This document shows, piece by piece, positions 23,001-34,905 of a DNA stretch of 64,000 nucleotides. The notes below the pieces were generated by a model, which was given only the letters and a program-made list of their open reading frames with translations, was not told the origin of the DNA and made no database searches. Location: positions 119,443 through 183,442 of the forward strand of contig WNNJ02002478.1 in assembly GCA_012934845.2 (NCBI GenBank), given 5' to 3'. Position 1 is the stretch's first letter, and the number at the start of each line of letters is the position of its first letter. Both the position numbers and the translations under genes were made by a program. Source of the stretch: Pomphorhynchus laevis. Lineage: Eukaryota; Acanthocephala; Palaeacanthocephala; Echinorhynchida; Pomphorhynchidae.

Positions 23001-26000
23001 AATCGTATAGTCCATTTTATGGACTATACGATTAGTATAGTCCATAAAACTATAGTTTTATGGACTATAAAACTTTTAGTCCATTTTTATGTTCAATTGC
23101 TGTGAATAGCCACTCAATGTCCAATGTACATATAATTGAGGTTTTCTGTATGCTTTGTTTATAATTCTCGAATTTTAACATATGAACGTAGTGAGTTGAG
23201 TTTTGAAACAAAAATTACAAGTCATTGTTCTATAATGGAAAAAAAGCGTATAAAGGTTGAATCACATAATAAATGTATACATATATAATACTAGAATCCA
23301 AAATTACATAAAAATCTAATAAAACCTAGGTTCATATGTAGTGCGTTTAAATGTACATTAAAACCACTTTCTGTCTATATGAATAAAATACTTAAAGTAA
23401 TTAAAGCACATTTTAAAAAATATTGCAAGGTAATCGAAATTAATACTGGTATAAAACACTATTTCAGTATTAATTCTACAACAGAATTTTTAGAACAGAC
23501 AAAAGGAATAAATTTTTAAAATATAAATACATACGATTTTAGTACGCTTTATACAAATCTAGAATTAGTAGATATTAAAGAAGCGTTAGTAAAATTAATT
23601 AATCTTATATTCGGAAAAAGATATACATATATATGTTATAATAATTATAACGCCTATCTAACAAAAATTAAACCATCAAGTAAATATAAATATATGGATA
23701 AAATTGAATTAATAGAATCCTTAAATATTTTTAAATTAATTTAATTGTGCAGTCATTGTAACAATTGAGATTTCGATGACACCGAACGATTATTTAACAA
23801 CATCAGTAAGCTACATTTCAGTATTGGTGAATCTCATCAGCCACTGATGAGTTTCACCTATACTAAAATGTAGCGTAATGCAATTGGCTTATAGGTAGGA
23901 TTACCTAATGAGGTCCACTAATACTGAAATTCAAATATAACGCACTCTACTTTAGTTTTGTCTAGAAGCCAACAATAGTATGCTATATTTCTGTTTTAGT
24001 CGACCTCATTAGCTACTGATTCAATCCTTACGTACACAGTAAGTATTGGAACACAGTTAAACGTAGGCATTGGATCATTCATAACGATGACTGCACGAGT
24101 ATATTAACTTAACATTTATTTAAATATAATAAATATTCAAAAACGGATGCGAGAACATTGCTTTTAAAATCCTAAAAGAATCCTACATGAAATTGCAAGA
24201 TGCATAAGCATCTCTCTGAATTTAAAGTGCCACGGTAATATCATAACCATTTAATATCTTAATGCCTTACTGATGATTAATGGAAACAAACATTTTCTAA
24301 ATTTGGTAAACCAAATTTGGTAAGGTAACTAAAATTAATACTTGGAATATAATGCACTCTACCTGGATAAAACACTATTTCAGTATTAATTCTACAAAAG
24401 AATTTTTAGAACAGACAAAAGAAATAAATTTTCAAAATATAAATACGTACGATTTTAGTACGCTTTATACAAATCTAGGTTTAGTAGATATTAAAGAAGC
24501 GTTAGTTAAATTAATTAATTTTATATTCGGAAAAAGATATTCATATATATGTTATAATAATTATAACGCCTATCTAGCAAAAATTAAACCATCAAGTAAA
24601 TATAAATATATGGATAAAATTGATTTTAATAGAATCCTTAAATATTTTGATAAATCAAAATTATTTGAAAGTAGGGACATCTATATTTAGACAAGTAAGA
24701 GGTGTTTCAATGGGTGGTAATATTAGCCCAATTATAGCTGACTTGGTTTTAAGCTTTATAGAATATGAATTTGTTCATAACTGTGTAAAAACTAAATCTA
24801 AACAATATAAATATATGAAATATATGTTTCGATACATTGATGATATATGTGTATTTAACTCTAATAATTTTTATTTAATAAGCGAACAAATTTATCCAGG
24901 TAGCCTTATTCTTAATAAAATCAATATTGATGATATAGAAGGTATATATAAACATTAAATTAACATTAACTAAAACTGCTATTAATTTATAGCTGATTAA
25001 TTTATTGGTCAATTATAGCTGACTTATTTCTAAGCTTTATAGAATATAAATTTGTTCATAACTGTGTAAATAAATCTAAATTATATAAAGATATGAATTC
25101 TAATAAATCAAAATTATTTAAAAGTAGGGACATCTATATTTAGACAAGTAAAAGGTGTTCCAATAGAAGGTAATAGTAGCCCAATTATAGCTGACTTGTT
25201 TTTAAGCTTTATAAGAATATGAATTTGTTCATAACTGTGTAAAAACTAAATCTAAACAATATAAATATATGAAATATATGTTTCGATACTTTGATGATAT
25301 ATGTGTATTTAATTCTAATAATTTTTATTTAATAAGAGAACAAATTTATCTAGAAAGCCCTATTCTTGACAAAACCAATATTGATGACAAAGAACGGATA
25401 TATATGGATATGGATATTACATTAACATCAATTAAAACTATTTTTTAATTTGCGTAAAGATGACATATTTAAATTTACAAAACCAATATTAATGATAAAG
25501 AAAGTATATATCTATATATGAGCATTAAATTAACATTAACTAAAACTACTATTAATTTATATCGTAAAGATGACATATTTAAATTTACAAGAAACATATT
25601 TTTGCATGAGCATTCATGTTAATCATATAATATTAAATGTAACATATTAAATAATAACAATGTTATTAAATAATAACATTTTTAGAATTGTTATAAAATG
25701 TACTGATATTGTCTTCAAAATCATTTAAATCAAACACTTTAAATCTAACAAAAAATAGTTAAATATATAAATCAATAAAATAATTTATATAATATAATAT
25801 ATTATATATTAATATATAATATATATGGTGTAATTAATAAGTTATAATATATAATATATTAATATATAATATATATTATATTACTATAGTAATATAGTAA
25901 AATATCTATGGTGTAGTATTATATTTTTAAAATTTATACCTTTTGTGTGTTTTAAAAATTCTTTTGTAGAATTAATACTGAAATAGTGTTTTATACCAGT

Positions 26001-29000
26001 ATTAATTTCGATTACCCTGCAATATTTTTTGAAGTGTGCTTTAATTACTTTAAGTATTTTATTCATATAGACAGAAAGTGGTTTTAATGTACATTTAAAC
26101 GCACTACATATGAACCTAGGTTTTATTGAATTTTTATGTAATTTTGGATTCTAGTATAATATATGTATTCATTTATTATGTGATTCAACCTTTATACGTT
26201 TTTTTTCCATTATAGAACAATGACTTGTAATTTTTGTTTCAAAACTCAACTCACTACGTTCATATGTATGATTTACATTTAAATCATTACAATAAACTTC
26301 TTTCATTAGTATATCATAATAAAGCTTTTTGCATATAAAGACAAAGTTTTTACTTGCTTTATCAATGGTTGTTATATATAAAGTATCTATCAATAGTTGT
26401 ATATATATATCTATTGATAGATATAAGTATCTATCAATAGCTTTATATATATTGGCCTCTACCAACAAAAAACAGAGATTAATTCTTCAATTAACGTTGT
26501 ATTATATATAATATATATTATATATAATATATAGGCATTTGCGAAGCACATTTTAATATTTATTTAAATTTGATCATATTTTTATTGTACCTCTTATAAT
26601 ATGGAGTTTATCGTTAGCGTTGATGGTTATGGTGTAGTATTTTATATTGTAATAACTTGCAATTATACAAATTTGAAACATTAATGTCTGTTGATTATGT
26701 ATTAATTTTATATGCAGTTTGCTGCCTACAGATGAAGGGTAATGCCTTCTATTGACATAAACACTTATTTAAAATGGCTGATATAACCTCTGTCAGAAAT
26801 GCTGAAACTATGTACTCAAACTATTGATACGAATATTTTTCTGATAATTATCAAGCAACTTTAATAGATGTTTTCTTTTTCTTATAATCTCAAAAAATAA
26901 AAAAGCAACATGATATTATTAAACATTTATTTAAATTATCAAGCGAAAACAATTATGGATAAATAATAAATAAATGCTTTGTATTAGAATAAGGTACACT
27001 AAATAATCAAGTTTTATCCGGAGAAATACCTCATTAGCAAATATTTGACCCCACTGCTGTGTTTGGTCGAAGAGTTTGGACTGAAACATATATAACATCG
27101 CAGTTTCTTCTGTTGACCTATAATCCTTATAAAATCGTATATAAAATTATTTATATTCTTTTATTTTAATTTTTATTACTGACCTTTTATTTATTCACTG
27201 CCTATAAATAATTATATGCATTATCGATTTTATTTTCATAATTTTGACAAGATTATCTGTATCTATTTAAATTTTAATCGATACATCAAAATTCGTAAAG
27301 TTAAGCTAAGTGCTAAACTGTTTATGTTAATCAAAGAAATAGTTTTGAAATTATTATACTGATGATAATTGCACAATGATCCATTTTGTATTATATAATT
27401 TAAATTTAATATTTTCATACATTCATAATATTGAACTTTTTAATTTAACAACAAAATTCGCTTAAATATTGCTATTTTAATATATAATGTGACAACTATT
27501 TAAAAATTAGATAAAGTTTATATTAACATTAACCATTAACTATTAACTATTAATACTGCTACTTGTATTTTTATTATTTCCAGGTGATGCGTTACATTCC
27601 CGATAACATAATAACGCCAAAGCCACAGGAGAAGAGGAAATCGATTAACTCAGAGGAATCTTTTTCAAAACGATCTAAGATCAACGTTGGTGTTAATATT
27701 TAGCTTTTTTGTACATTTTTGCTATTTTTTAGAATGATGAACTCAATAATGAAAAACTTTACATGCCACCAGGATTAATAAGCGCAACACAATCTCCGGG
27801 TGATAACTGCATTGATATTACGGCATCCGATATCGTTAATCGTCTTACTCATACAAATGTCGCTGATATTGTACTATTAAGTATGGTAAATTAATTGGCC
27901 TTTTTTATATGATATATGTATCCATTAATCTAGATGACACTTCCCGATACCATGCCCGCTTCATTTCAGTCGGCATACACTCCTATTGCTGGGGCTGGCA
28001 CTACTGCCCAAATCCACCATCTTGCAAGGCTTTTAGCTACCCAAATGACTGGAGCTTGTCTAGGCAAAGGATACGAGCAAGTCAAGCATCAAATACTTGC
28101 TAGCGAGATAGAGAAACGTAAACAAATCGTATGTTAATTTTTTTTAGATTTAATTCGTAATTGCAATGTCTTCAGGATTCTAAGCCTATAGAAACTAAAC
28201 CGATTTCAAGCTTAGTGGGTAAGATTGAAAGTCAGTCAATCATTAAATTAATTTTTGTTTAAAATAGGTGTTGGTCGTACTGATTCGATTATTCCTCAAG
28301 AATCTTTAGCTCAGATTCCAAATGTTCAGTCTGTTAAAAAGCCACGTGTTTTGAAATTATCAGATATGGTGAAACCTCTTACTTACGACCAAATGAACAA
28401 CATGACGACCAGTGCTTTTAGAAGAATCCTCAACGCTGAAGGTTTTGAAACTTTATCACTAATCAATCTATCAGTGTTTTTCTTAGACGTTGCCAATACA
28501 TTCGGTCAGTCGGGTGCTCGTAGAAAAGTTATTACATCTTTAATAACCATGTCTGGAAAGAGTTTTCGTGATAGTATGTTTCACTATTCAATAATTTTAA
28601 AACAAAATAAATTTGTTTATTATATGAATCAGTTAAATTGCACTTCACTATAACCAGGATCTTATACCATATGATGAACGAATTCTAATTACTGGGTGTT
28701 GCATTGTCTTCATCAACCTAGGTTCACGTGAATGTTTGTTCGATCGCGATAATGTGTGTTCTTACAAACCAAATATTAAATAAACTCATTTACAGAAACC
28801 ACAATTTTTGTAATGAAATAAATAATATTTTTGTTCATATATTTATTTATTCTACTGTTTAATTTACTATAAATTTTAATTTTCGCTTTGTCTATTTGCA
28901 GCTGCAGCATTAAAGTCAAAATTATCTTTTTTTGCCGATTGAATTGCAAAAGAGCAACATTAGATTATAAAAATATATTTTGTGTAATTAGGAAAGAATT

Positions 29001-32000
29001 ATATATATATGTTAATATCGAATGTTCATGATCGATTTGTGCGTAATAATCCAGATTCACATTTAATACACAAATGAAAATAGTTTCGCAGTGCATATTT
29101 ATTATTTACTTTTCAATAAAAACTTTATAAACTAATTTTTATCCAAATTAAGTTTGGCTAATAAATTCAATAACTCTATTTGCTTTGCAAAACAGCTAAT
29201 TCCTAATTTTTAGTGTATGAAGACTATATATTCGCTGATTTCAAGAAAAGAGGACATCTAGCGATTGACTGGCTTTATCAAGAATATGATCTAATGATGG
29301 GATTCCTATCTTGCAGTCAAGATGATTCAGAAGACGTATTGATTAAGAAAAGAAGAAGTCGAGATACTTCCCGATATGATGATGCACTGTCTCGGATACT
29401 TGAATCTTTACAGGAAAAACCAGATCAACAAGGGAGGTATAAAATATGCTGCGGATAAGTCCGATCTCTTCTTAGTTATTCGATTACTTATTCAGCATGT
29501 AAAGGCTGTAGCAATTATTCCGTAATAATTTCGCCTTAGCATTTTTATGTTATACACTTTATTTATGCTATAAAATCGAAGGAAAATGTCGTCTACCTTA
29601 CGACAATTATTGATAAACACAAAAGTATGAAGATTTAAGTCAAATAATTTTTTTTTGAAAAGTTATATATAAACTAATAGTTCTACTTCTCAAAAATCAA
29701 CTGCCTAATATTTCAATCGTTTTTAGTGCATTTTCAAAAGTGTTGCTAGTCGCTCCGTACTTGACAGATAACTCTTTGCAGACATTAAAGAAGAATTGTG
29801 TTGAATATGTAAGTTAATGGAATTTTTGATAATCAATTACTTTTAATTGATTAGTCTCGAACGAATATCGGCATGCATACTCTTAGAGATCTGATAAAAT
29901 ATCGAGAACCTCTTCGTGAAAGATGTTTTCCCAAACTGCTGGCCTTTACACATTCCGACAACGCAGATATACGTCTAAGTTCTGTTAAAGTTGCGAAGGA
30001 ACTGTATTCTAATCCTAAAATGAAAAATATTATCGAGGTATTTTTATTGTTCACTATTTTTTATAAATTGTTTTTGATGGCAAAAATATTATAGAGCAAT
30101 TAAAATTCAAAATAATTTCAACTTTATTTGTTCAAATATTTGTTATCGCTAATTCACCATTAGCAACGTAAACGATATTTACGGTTCAATTTTCTTTGCT
30201 ACTATATTTACATTTATTTTTTCTGTAATTTTAAATTACTGTTATCTATATAGAACTACTTTTTTAGAAATATGCTTTACAACTCGCAAGATATTTACAC
30301 TTACCAAATCCACCGGCTGAGCTCTTTGCTGAGGGTGCATCAGTTTCAGGTACTTTTTGAATTCGTTTTCACTACTTTATATATTTTCGATAGATGAGTG
30401 GACCGACGACGCTGTAAAAATGTCTCTTTTACTGCTGCTTTTTTTAATGACTCATAATCATGCTCTTATTCACCCGTAGGTTAAAAATATCGTGCTATCA
30501 TTATTTCATGTACTTATAGATTGACCTCTATTTATACGGCTGCGTCTGGAGATGTTAAGCGATCAATTTTGAAAATGATCGAGTCGCCGGTATTGGATAG
30601 ACTTGTAGTTTTTTTTACTGATATGCTACTTTAGATTAGATCAATGGGCATAAATAGTCCGCAACTTTTAGAACTCGTTGAGATTTGTCCAAAAGGAGCC
30701 GAAACGATGATTACCCGAATAATTCATATATTGACTGATAAATGTATGCTATAAAACCGTATCTATAATTTTAAAATGCTTTAATTTGTTTAGCCGTTCC
30801 CTCACAAGATTTAGTGAATAAAATTCGAGATCTATATGAAAAACGGATTCCAGATGTACGGTTCCTTATTCCCGTACTCGGCGGGTTACACAAGGTTTAT
30901 ACAATTTTTGTCATTGCTAAATTAGTATTTTTTCAATGAATTGATAAGAATGAAATTATTCCTGTGCTTCCAAAATTGATAAAACTTACACCCGCTGTCG
31001 TAAAAGAAGTATTTAATCGTCTACTATACGTCGAAGGTAAGTTTTGATAGTTCACAAAAAATTATAAATGTTTATAATACAAACTTTTAAGATTTAGGTA
31101 TTTAAATTTATTGAGTGTTTATTACAATGAAATTTGAAAATTAAATTAGAAATTATAAAATTATAATTAGTTTTTTTTTAATTGTAATTTTTATCCGTGA
31201 TTGTTCACCAAACCTAAAATACATGCGACCCGAACATAATATTTCTAAACATTACTGCATATAGATCATTTTAGTGGCTATATGAGTTTGCAAAGTTTAT
31301 ATATTTTATTAATAAAATTGTATTTATTAATTGCATCTTACATAAATTATATTTATATTTAATTCGCGTGATAATTAATTACCCGTATAATTAATAGTAA
31401 TTAATTATAATAAATATAATATTACTTATAATTAAGTAATACTATTAATTAATTATAAATTAATAAATAGTATTAAATAAAACTGTAAAATTAAATTATT
31501 TTTATGTTATATATCCAAATACATCATTATTAAAAGTAATTAATTATCATGTGAATTATATATAAATATAATTTATGTGAAATATAAGCTATATTAGATA
31601 TTGGTTATAGTAACAATATTATATTGACAATATATTATAATTAAATGTTCCCATTCAATATTACTATAGTTTTAAATTGTTATTATATTTGATTATGATA
31701 ATATTTTTTATATAAACAATATTTATTTAATTAATGTGATTTTATAGTAATTTTAGCTTTTACTTAATTTTAATATTTAGCTATTAAATATAAAATGCGT
31801 GCATTTTTCTTTAATTTTTCAAATACCTGTTTAGAATCTTTGATGCCAATCGGCCCTGTCGACTTACTTATTGCGCTTCATCAAATTCCAAGTTCAGAGT
31901 GCGATTTGAAGAGCGTTATTGCTGGTTAGATTTATTTTATCTTTCGGACGAAATTTTTTAACAAACGTTTATTTAATTCATTTTTAGTCTTAAAATTGTA

Positions 32001-34905
32001 ATGCTAATTGAGTCACTATCTGAATAGTCTACTATTCTCTAATTTCTAAAATATCATTTAATTTGTAGATTTAGATTGCAAGATTAATCAATTCTGTAAT
32101 CGCCCATTGCAAATATAGTATGTTATTGTAATCTATTTTTCCTTATAGGTTCATTTAAGTATTTTTGATTAATGAAGGATAAATATTTGTAAATTTAAAA
32201 TTTGTTTTTTTTTATATATTTAAACAAAGATAATAATTTCGCTATAAATTGCGTGTTTAGCGACAGGACATTGTTTTGCTGAGAGAAACATCTTTAACCA
32301 GCACGTTCTTGAAAATGTGATAAGTACTTTAGTTGAAATGGATCCGTTGCCGGTAATTTCCATGCGAACCATTTTGCAATCAATTGCTATACATCCGAAA
32401 ATTACGGCGTTTGTTGTTAAGATTCTCGACGGTCTCATTGCTAAAGAGGTAAAACACTTTTAATTTCATAGTGCAAATATTTACTAATTTATTATCATAA
32501 ATACTATACTACCATTTTTATATCAGACAAAAACATGTTGTCTTAGAAAAAAACATATCAGACAAAAACAGTTGTCTTAGATTTTAAAGCTGCTAAATAT
32601 TTAGCGTTGCGCTTATTGTAAATTTACACAAATAAACGTCTTATTCAAATCATTAATTATTAATTTAAAAATACAAAAAATTACATTAATTAATACAATT
32701 AATTACATTGATTACATTTTTACAGTTCCTGTTTTATAATTTATTAGCAATATTGAAAATTAATTATAAAATGTTTATTTTATTTATAATTTTAATAAAT
32801 TTATTAAATTTTTATTTTTTATTTTAACTTTAAATTTTAATTATAAAGCTTTTTACGCTATTAAATTTTTAATAGCGTAAAAAGCGTTGCAAAATATCTT
32901 TTTATTTTCGCATAAATTAATTTTGATGGTTTTAATGTTCAAATCTATATTTTTTATTTTCCTCCTGTTTAGAGTTTCGAATAAATTATATTATTAGTGA
33001 TTAAATACTTGATTAGTTTAGTTTTAAGTTTTTTTCTTTTTACGTATAACACATCTTTGCTTAGTGTGCCTTTTGTAATCAGTAAATTTGAATATTGATT
33101 TTTAATAAAATTTGGTTGATAATTTATTATTTTAATCGTATAAATTAAATTATAATAAAACGTAATAAGTGGAGAAATCTCATTGATATTTTAATAATAC
33201 TGAAAATGTTAGTATTTAAATATGTATGTCGTAATTTTTAAATCATAAACGATGTATGAACATATGCATGAACAGATGAGCTTTAACTAATGCACAGTAC
33301 ATGAGTATTAAAATTAATGCAGTCTTACACTAAAATGTATTTCTGATAAATAACGTGGTTTGGATGTGATAAACATTTCAAACCAGTGAAATATTATAAT
33401 GAAAACAGAGTAATCACTGCACAGAGTGTAATGGTTTAAATGTAGAACTCAATCAAAAGGATTTGTGAGAGTCTAAAAACACGGATATATATTAACACAG
33501 ATTAGGTATTTAGGTATTTTACTTTTGATTTACATTTATGTTGGTGAATCAAAATTTACCAATTTTGTTCTTGTTGACCAGGGGTGTCAGACAAAAGTAA
33601 GACGGCAGGTAATATTTCAATCTCGTTGGTCGCACATACCAAATTTGTTAGTTAACGATGCCTTTTAATAAAAATACAAATATCAGTATGAAAGAATTAA
33701 ATTTATTGAACTTTGTTTATCTTTAAGTACACATCATTACGATATTAATTACACTTTATATATTTCGATTTATTGCATTTTCAATGCAGGATTTCAAAAT
33801 GATGTGCTATAAACTTTATTTTGCATTTAGGGCTTTGTCTCAAAAAATGAATCAACGAATAAATTAATATTTTATAATGTTTAATAATTTATTAATATTA
33901 AATATTTATTAATATTTTATATCATTGAATCGGACTGAGACATGCTGGGTTGAAATATTTGTGAATGGTTTTAGGGCAAAACCCAGCAAAAAAAACGTTA
34001 AAAAAGTTTAAACTATCTTGTTATCTCCATTAACTACTTACAATTTATCCTGACGATGTCCACAATTAGTGGAAGAAATATTGATAACAAAATCTTAAAC
34101 GTTTTTAACGTTTTTTGGCTGGGTTTGGCCCTCAAACCATTCACTAATATTTTATAATATTTATAATTTATTAATATTAAATACAATAACTATCATAGCA
34201 AATAAAAGTTTACCATCTGAATAGGTTATATACCTCGCAAAACAATATTTTCAACTTTTGTTAATCGTTTATCAGCAAGGTAGGCACATCTCCATAATAA
34301 ATATGCATTAGCTTCAAATTAAACAACGATGGATTTTTATATAATAGTAATGCATATGTGATTAGGTTAAAATCGAACGTCACGGGTTTTAATGCATAGG
34401 TAACAGGATTGTGATATAAATTAAATGTTTTTTTGATGTCAATACGATACGGTTCAATACAAAGTTGACAATTTTGATTGTTTGTTATTGAGTTAAATGA
34501 AAATATTTTTTACGTGTCGTATACATAAAATACAAACGCATTAAATAGTTGTGGCTTAATTCAAATTTAAGATTACTGATTAAGTATTAACAAGTTATTC
34601 GGTGTTTAGTTGCAATCACTAACAAATCGTACTACTTTTAGATATGGAACATGCCGTTAATTTGGCAAGGATTTGTCAAATGCTGTCAAAGAACTCGACC
34701 GCATTGTTACCCAATGCTTATAAACCTGCCAACCTATCAGCTTATTCAAATTATAACGGAATATGCAGAGCTTAAGCATGGTTTGACTAAATTTATCACA
34801 ACATTGAGCTCTCGACGCAGATCTTCGATTGATCTAGATCTGCTTTCATTCTTGTCGATCAATTTGGATGTACAACCAGTAGCCACGTCTAAAACAAATA
34901 CCTAA
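17092..34905 (+). CDS. SYMPK: Symplekin (mRNA 3'-end processing scaffold), about 25 exons
   Basis: Scaffold of the cleavage/polyadenylation and histone pre-mRNA processing complexes; nuclear. Exons inferred from GT-AG junctions that keep frame and family similarity: 17092-17214, 17270-17343, 18642-18768, 18819-18925, 19614-19686, 19730-19875, 22212-22309, 22356-22510, 27584-27685, 27733-27885, 27934-28128, 28176-28218, 28268-28573, 29214-29436, 29727-29808, 29855-30037, 30268-30349, 30394-30475, 30520-30589, 30635-30743, 30794-30894, 30949-31036, 31835-31924, 32261-32448, 34642-34905. They total about 1087 residues against about 1270 in human. The HEAT-like N-terminal part shows N-F-L-D-E-M-L-A-F-Q; the conserved C-terminal domain shows [23 protein letters not shown] and [10 protein letters not shown]. 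The vertebrate disordered tail is absent. The initiator exon is not found: the frame opens at an acceptor at 17091, and the ATG at 17050 would need a 22-bp intron. Large introns hold transposon debris. Confidence 0.93.
18282..18406. repeat. 76-bp tandem duplication in symplekin intron
   Basis: GCAGATGCGCGCGGTTAGCGAACG at 18282 recurs, slightly changed, at 18358 (GCAAATGTGCGCGGTTAGC), each followed by AAATATCGAAGAAATATTCAATTT. The GTTAGCGAA...ATATC core resembles the foldback family at 3100 and 58281. Apparent open frames here are products of the duplication. Confidence 0.75.
20105..20302. repeat. Foldback repeat with CTCATCAGCTACTAAT arms
   Basis: The left end ACCTCATCAGCTACTAATA and right end TATTAGTAGCTGATGAGGT are reverse complements; further inner palindromes (CTACTAATAC/GTATTAGTAG, CTGTATTGTACAATACAG) sit between them. 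The right flank TTTACCAATACT...TAGCGTACTGCTGTTGGC matches the hairpin copy at 23811. In symplekin intron 19876-22211. Confidence 0.75.
20672..20717. repeat. Solo end of the TATTTCGATAGCTCCTG foldback family
   Basis: ACATTTTATTGTAATCCTTATGATAGCAGGGGCTATC resembles the right arm of the element at 60111-60487 (TTTTATTGTAATCCTGATG ... GGAGCTATCG). Only one arm is visible here. It directly precedes the 68-aa-ORF repeat unit. Confidence 0.55.
20751..21945 (+). repeat. Copy 1 of a repeat unit carrying a small ORF, split by a GC-rich insertion
   Basis: Starts GTTCCAGTAAAACTATCTAAA and ends near CACTTAATTTCAAACT; the matching intact unit is 45915-46395. Left part 20751-20933, right part about 21645-21945, interrupted by the insert at 20934-21644. 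The ORF that is open in the other copy begins here at 21685 but is out of frame after about 25 codons. Confidence 0.75.
20934..21644 (-). mobile_element. GC-rich retroelement C-terminal fragment with zinc and PD-(D/E)XK-like nuclease segments
   Basis: About 710 bp, clearly richer in GC than its surroundings. On the - strand it encodes, in order, a C-x-C-G...G-I-H-G-L-D-C-P segment with R-H-N-R-H, then G-K-R-P-N-G...L-L-V-W-D-F-T-C-P, then I-G-A-A-G-P and [16 protein letters not shown]. This order (zinc-like cluster, R-P-D/N-G and V-W-D nuclease core, Q-R-L-S-x-A-x-Q-R-G-N) is that of retroelement polyprotein tails found in many invertebrates. The clade is not assigned. Nearly continuous, with few breaks, so relatively young. 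Limits follow from comparison with the uninterrupted unit at 45915-46395. Confidence 0.65.
23811..23873. repeat. 63-bp near-perfect hairpin, CTACATTT...AAATGTAG
   Basis: Arms of 30 bp with about three mismatches: left CTACATTTCAGTATTGGTGA, right ending TACTAAAATGTAG, joined at CTCATCAG-CC-ACTGATGAG. The right flank CGTAATGCAATTGGC matches that of the foldback at 20105-20302, so both belong to one family. Further degraded pieces (GACCTCATTAGCTACTGAT) run to about 24015. Confidence 0.8.
24352..24958 (+). pseudogene. Penelope-like RT fragment, best preserved copy
   Basis: Two overlapping frames (24352-24690 and 24620-24958) read one RT with a frameshift around 24660. The first ends ...F-D-K-S-K-L-F-E and the second carries [18 protein letters not shown] and [14 protein letters not shown]. 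No GIY-YIG endonuclease end is visible, so the copy is truncated at both sides. Confidence 0.75.
25884..26468 (-). pseudogene. Penelope-like fragment (N-terminal to RT entry), inverted copy
   Basis: On the - strand the frame at 26468-26169 (with [11 protein letters not shown] and [12 protein letters not shown]) continues, after breaks, into [20 protein letters not shown] at 26000-25930. It is the reverse complement of the + strand piece 23180-23530 and shows where the family's N-terminal part lies. Confidence 0.6.
26985..27340 (+). repeat. Dispersed repeat also present at about 40217-40470
   Basis: Shared blocks include GGACTGAAAC(A/C)TATA and the following ATAATGCTTAT/ATAATCCTTAT with similar AT-rich sequence after it. 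Diverged, non-coding. In the second place it sits between a hAT-type end and the Penelope-like element. Confidence 0.45.
33951..34155. repeat. Foldback repeat in symplekin intron (GTGAATGG...CCATTCAC)
   Basis: Left arm GTGAATGGTTTTAGGGCAAA (33961) and right arm ending TTTGGCCCTCAAACCATTCAC (34144) pair over about 70 bp each, including ACCCAGC/GCTGGGT and AACGTT. The complement weakly extends into AAATATT on both sides. MITE-like, no coding capacity. The rest of intron 32449-34641 is AT-rich; CAGGGGTGTCAGACA at 33579 resembles a hAT end without a visible partner. Confidence 0.8.

Larger units (their letters stand above)
23160..26480. mobile_element. Nest of degraded Penelope-like element fragments, both orientations
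   Basis: At least four overlapping pieces of one AT-rich retroelement family lie in symplekin intron 22511-27583: + strand at 23180-23730, 24350-24960 and 25010-25620, and - strand at 26468-25884, the last being an inverted copy of 23180-23530. Shared protein segments are [24 protein letters not shown] and [10 protein letters not shown], the palm motifs of Penelope-like reverse transcriptases. The family differs from the long element at 40.7-43.4 kb. Pure (TA)-rich spacers at 25790-25900 separate the last two pieces. Confidence 0.75.

Noticed and set aside
23835-23860. CTGATGAG inside the hairpin at 23811-23873 as a hammerhead ribozyme
   Set aside because: The GAAA core strand is missing at the required place, and the CTGATGAG lies within a simple palindrome.
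25790-25900. AT palindromes as a replication origin or a CRISPR-like array
   Set aside because: They are simple TA/ATA runs without spacers or conserved units.
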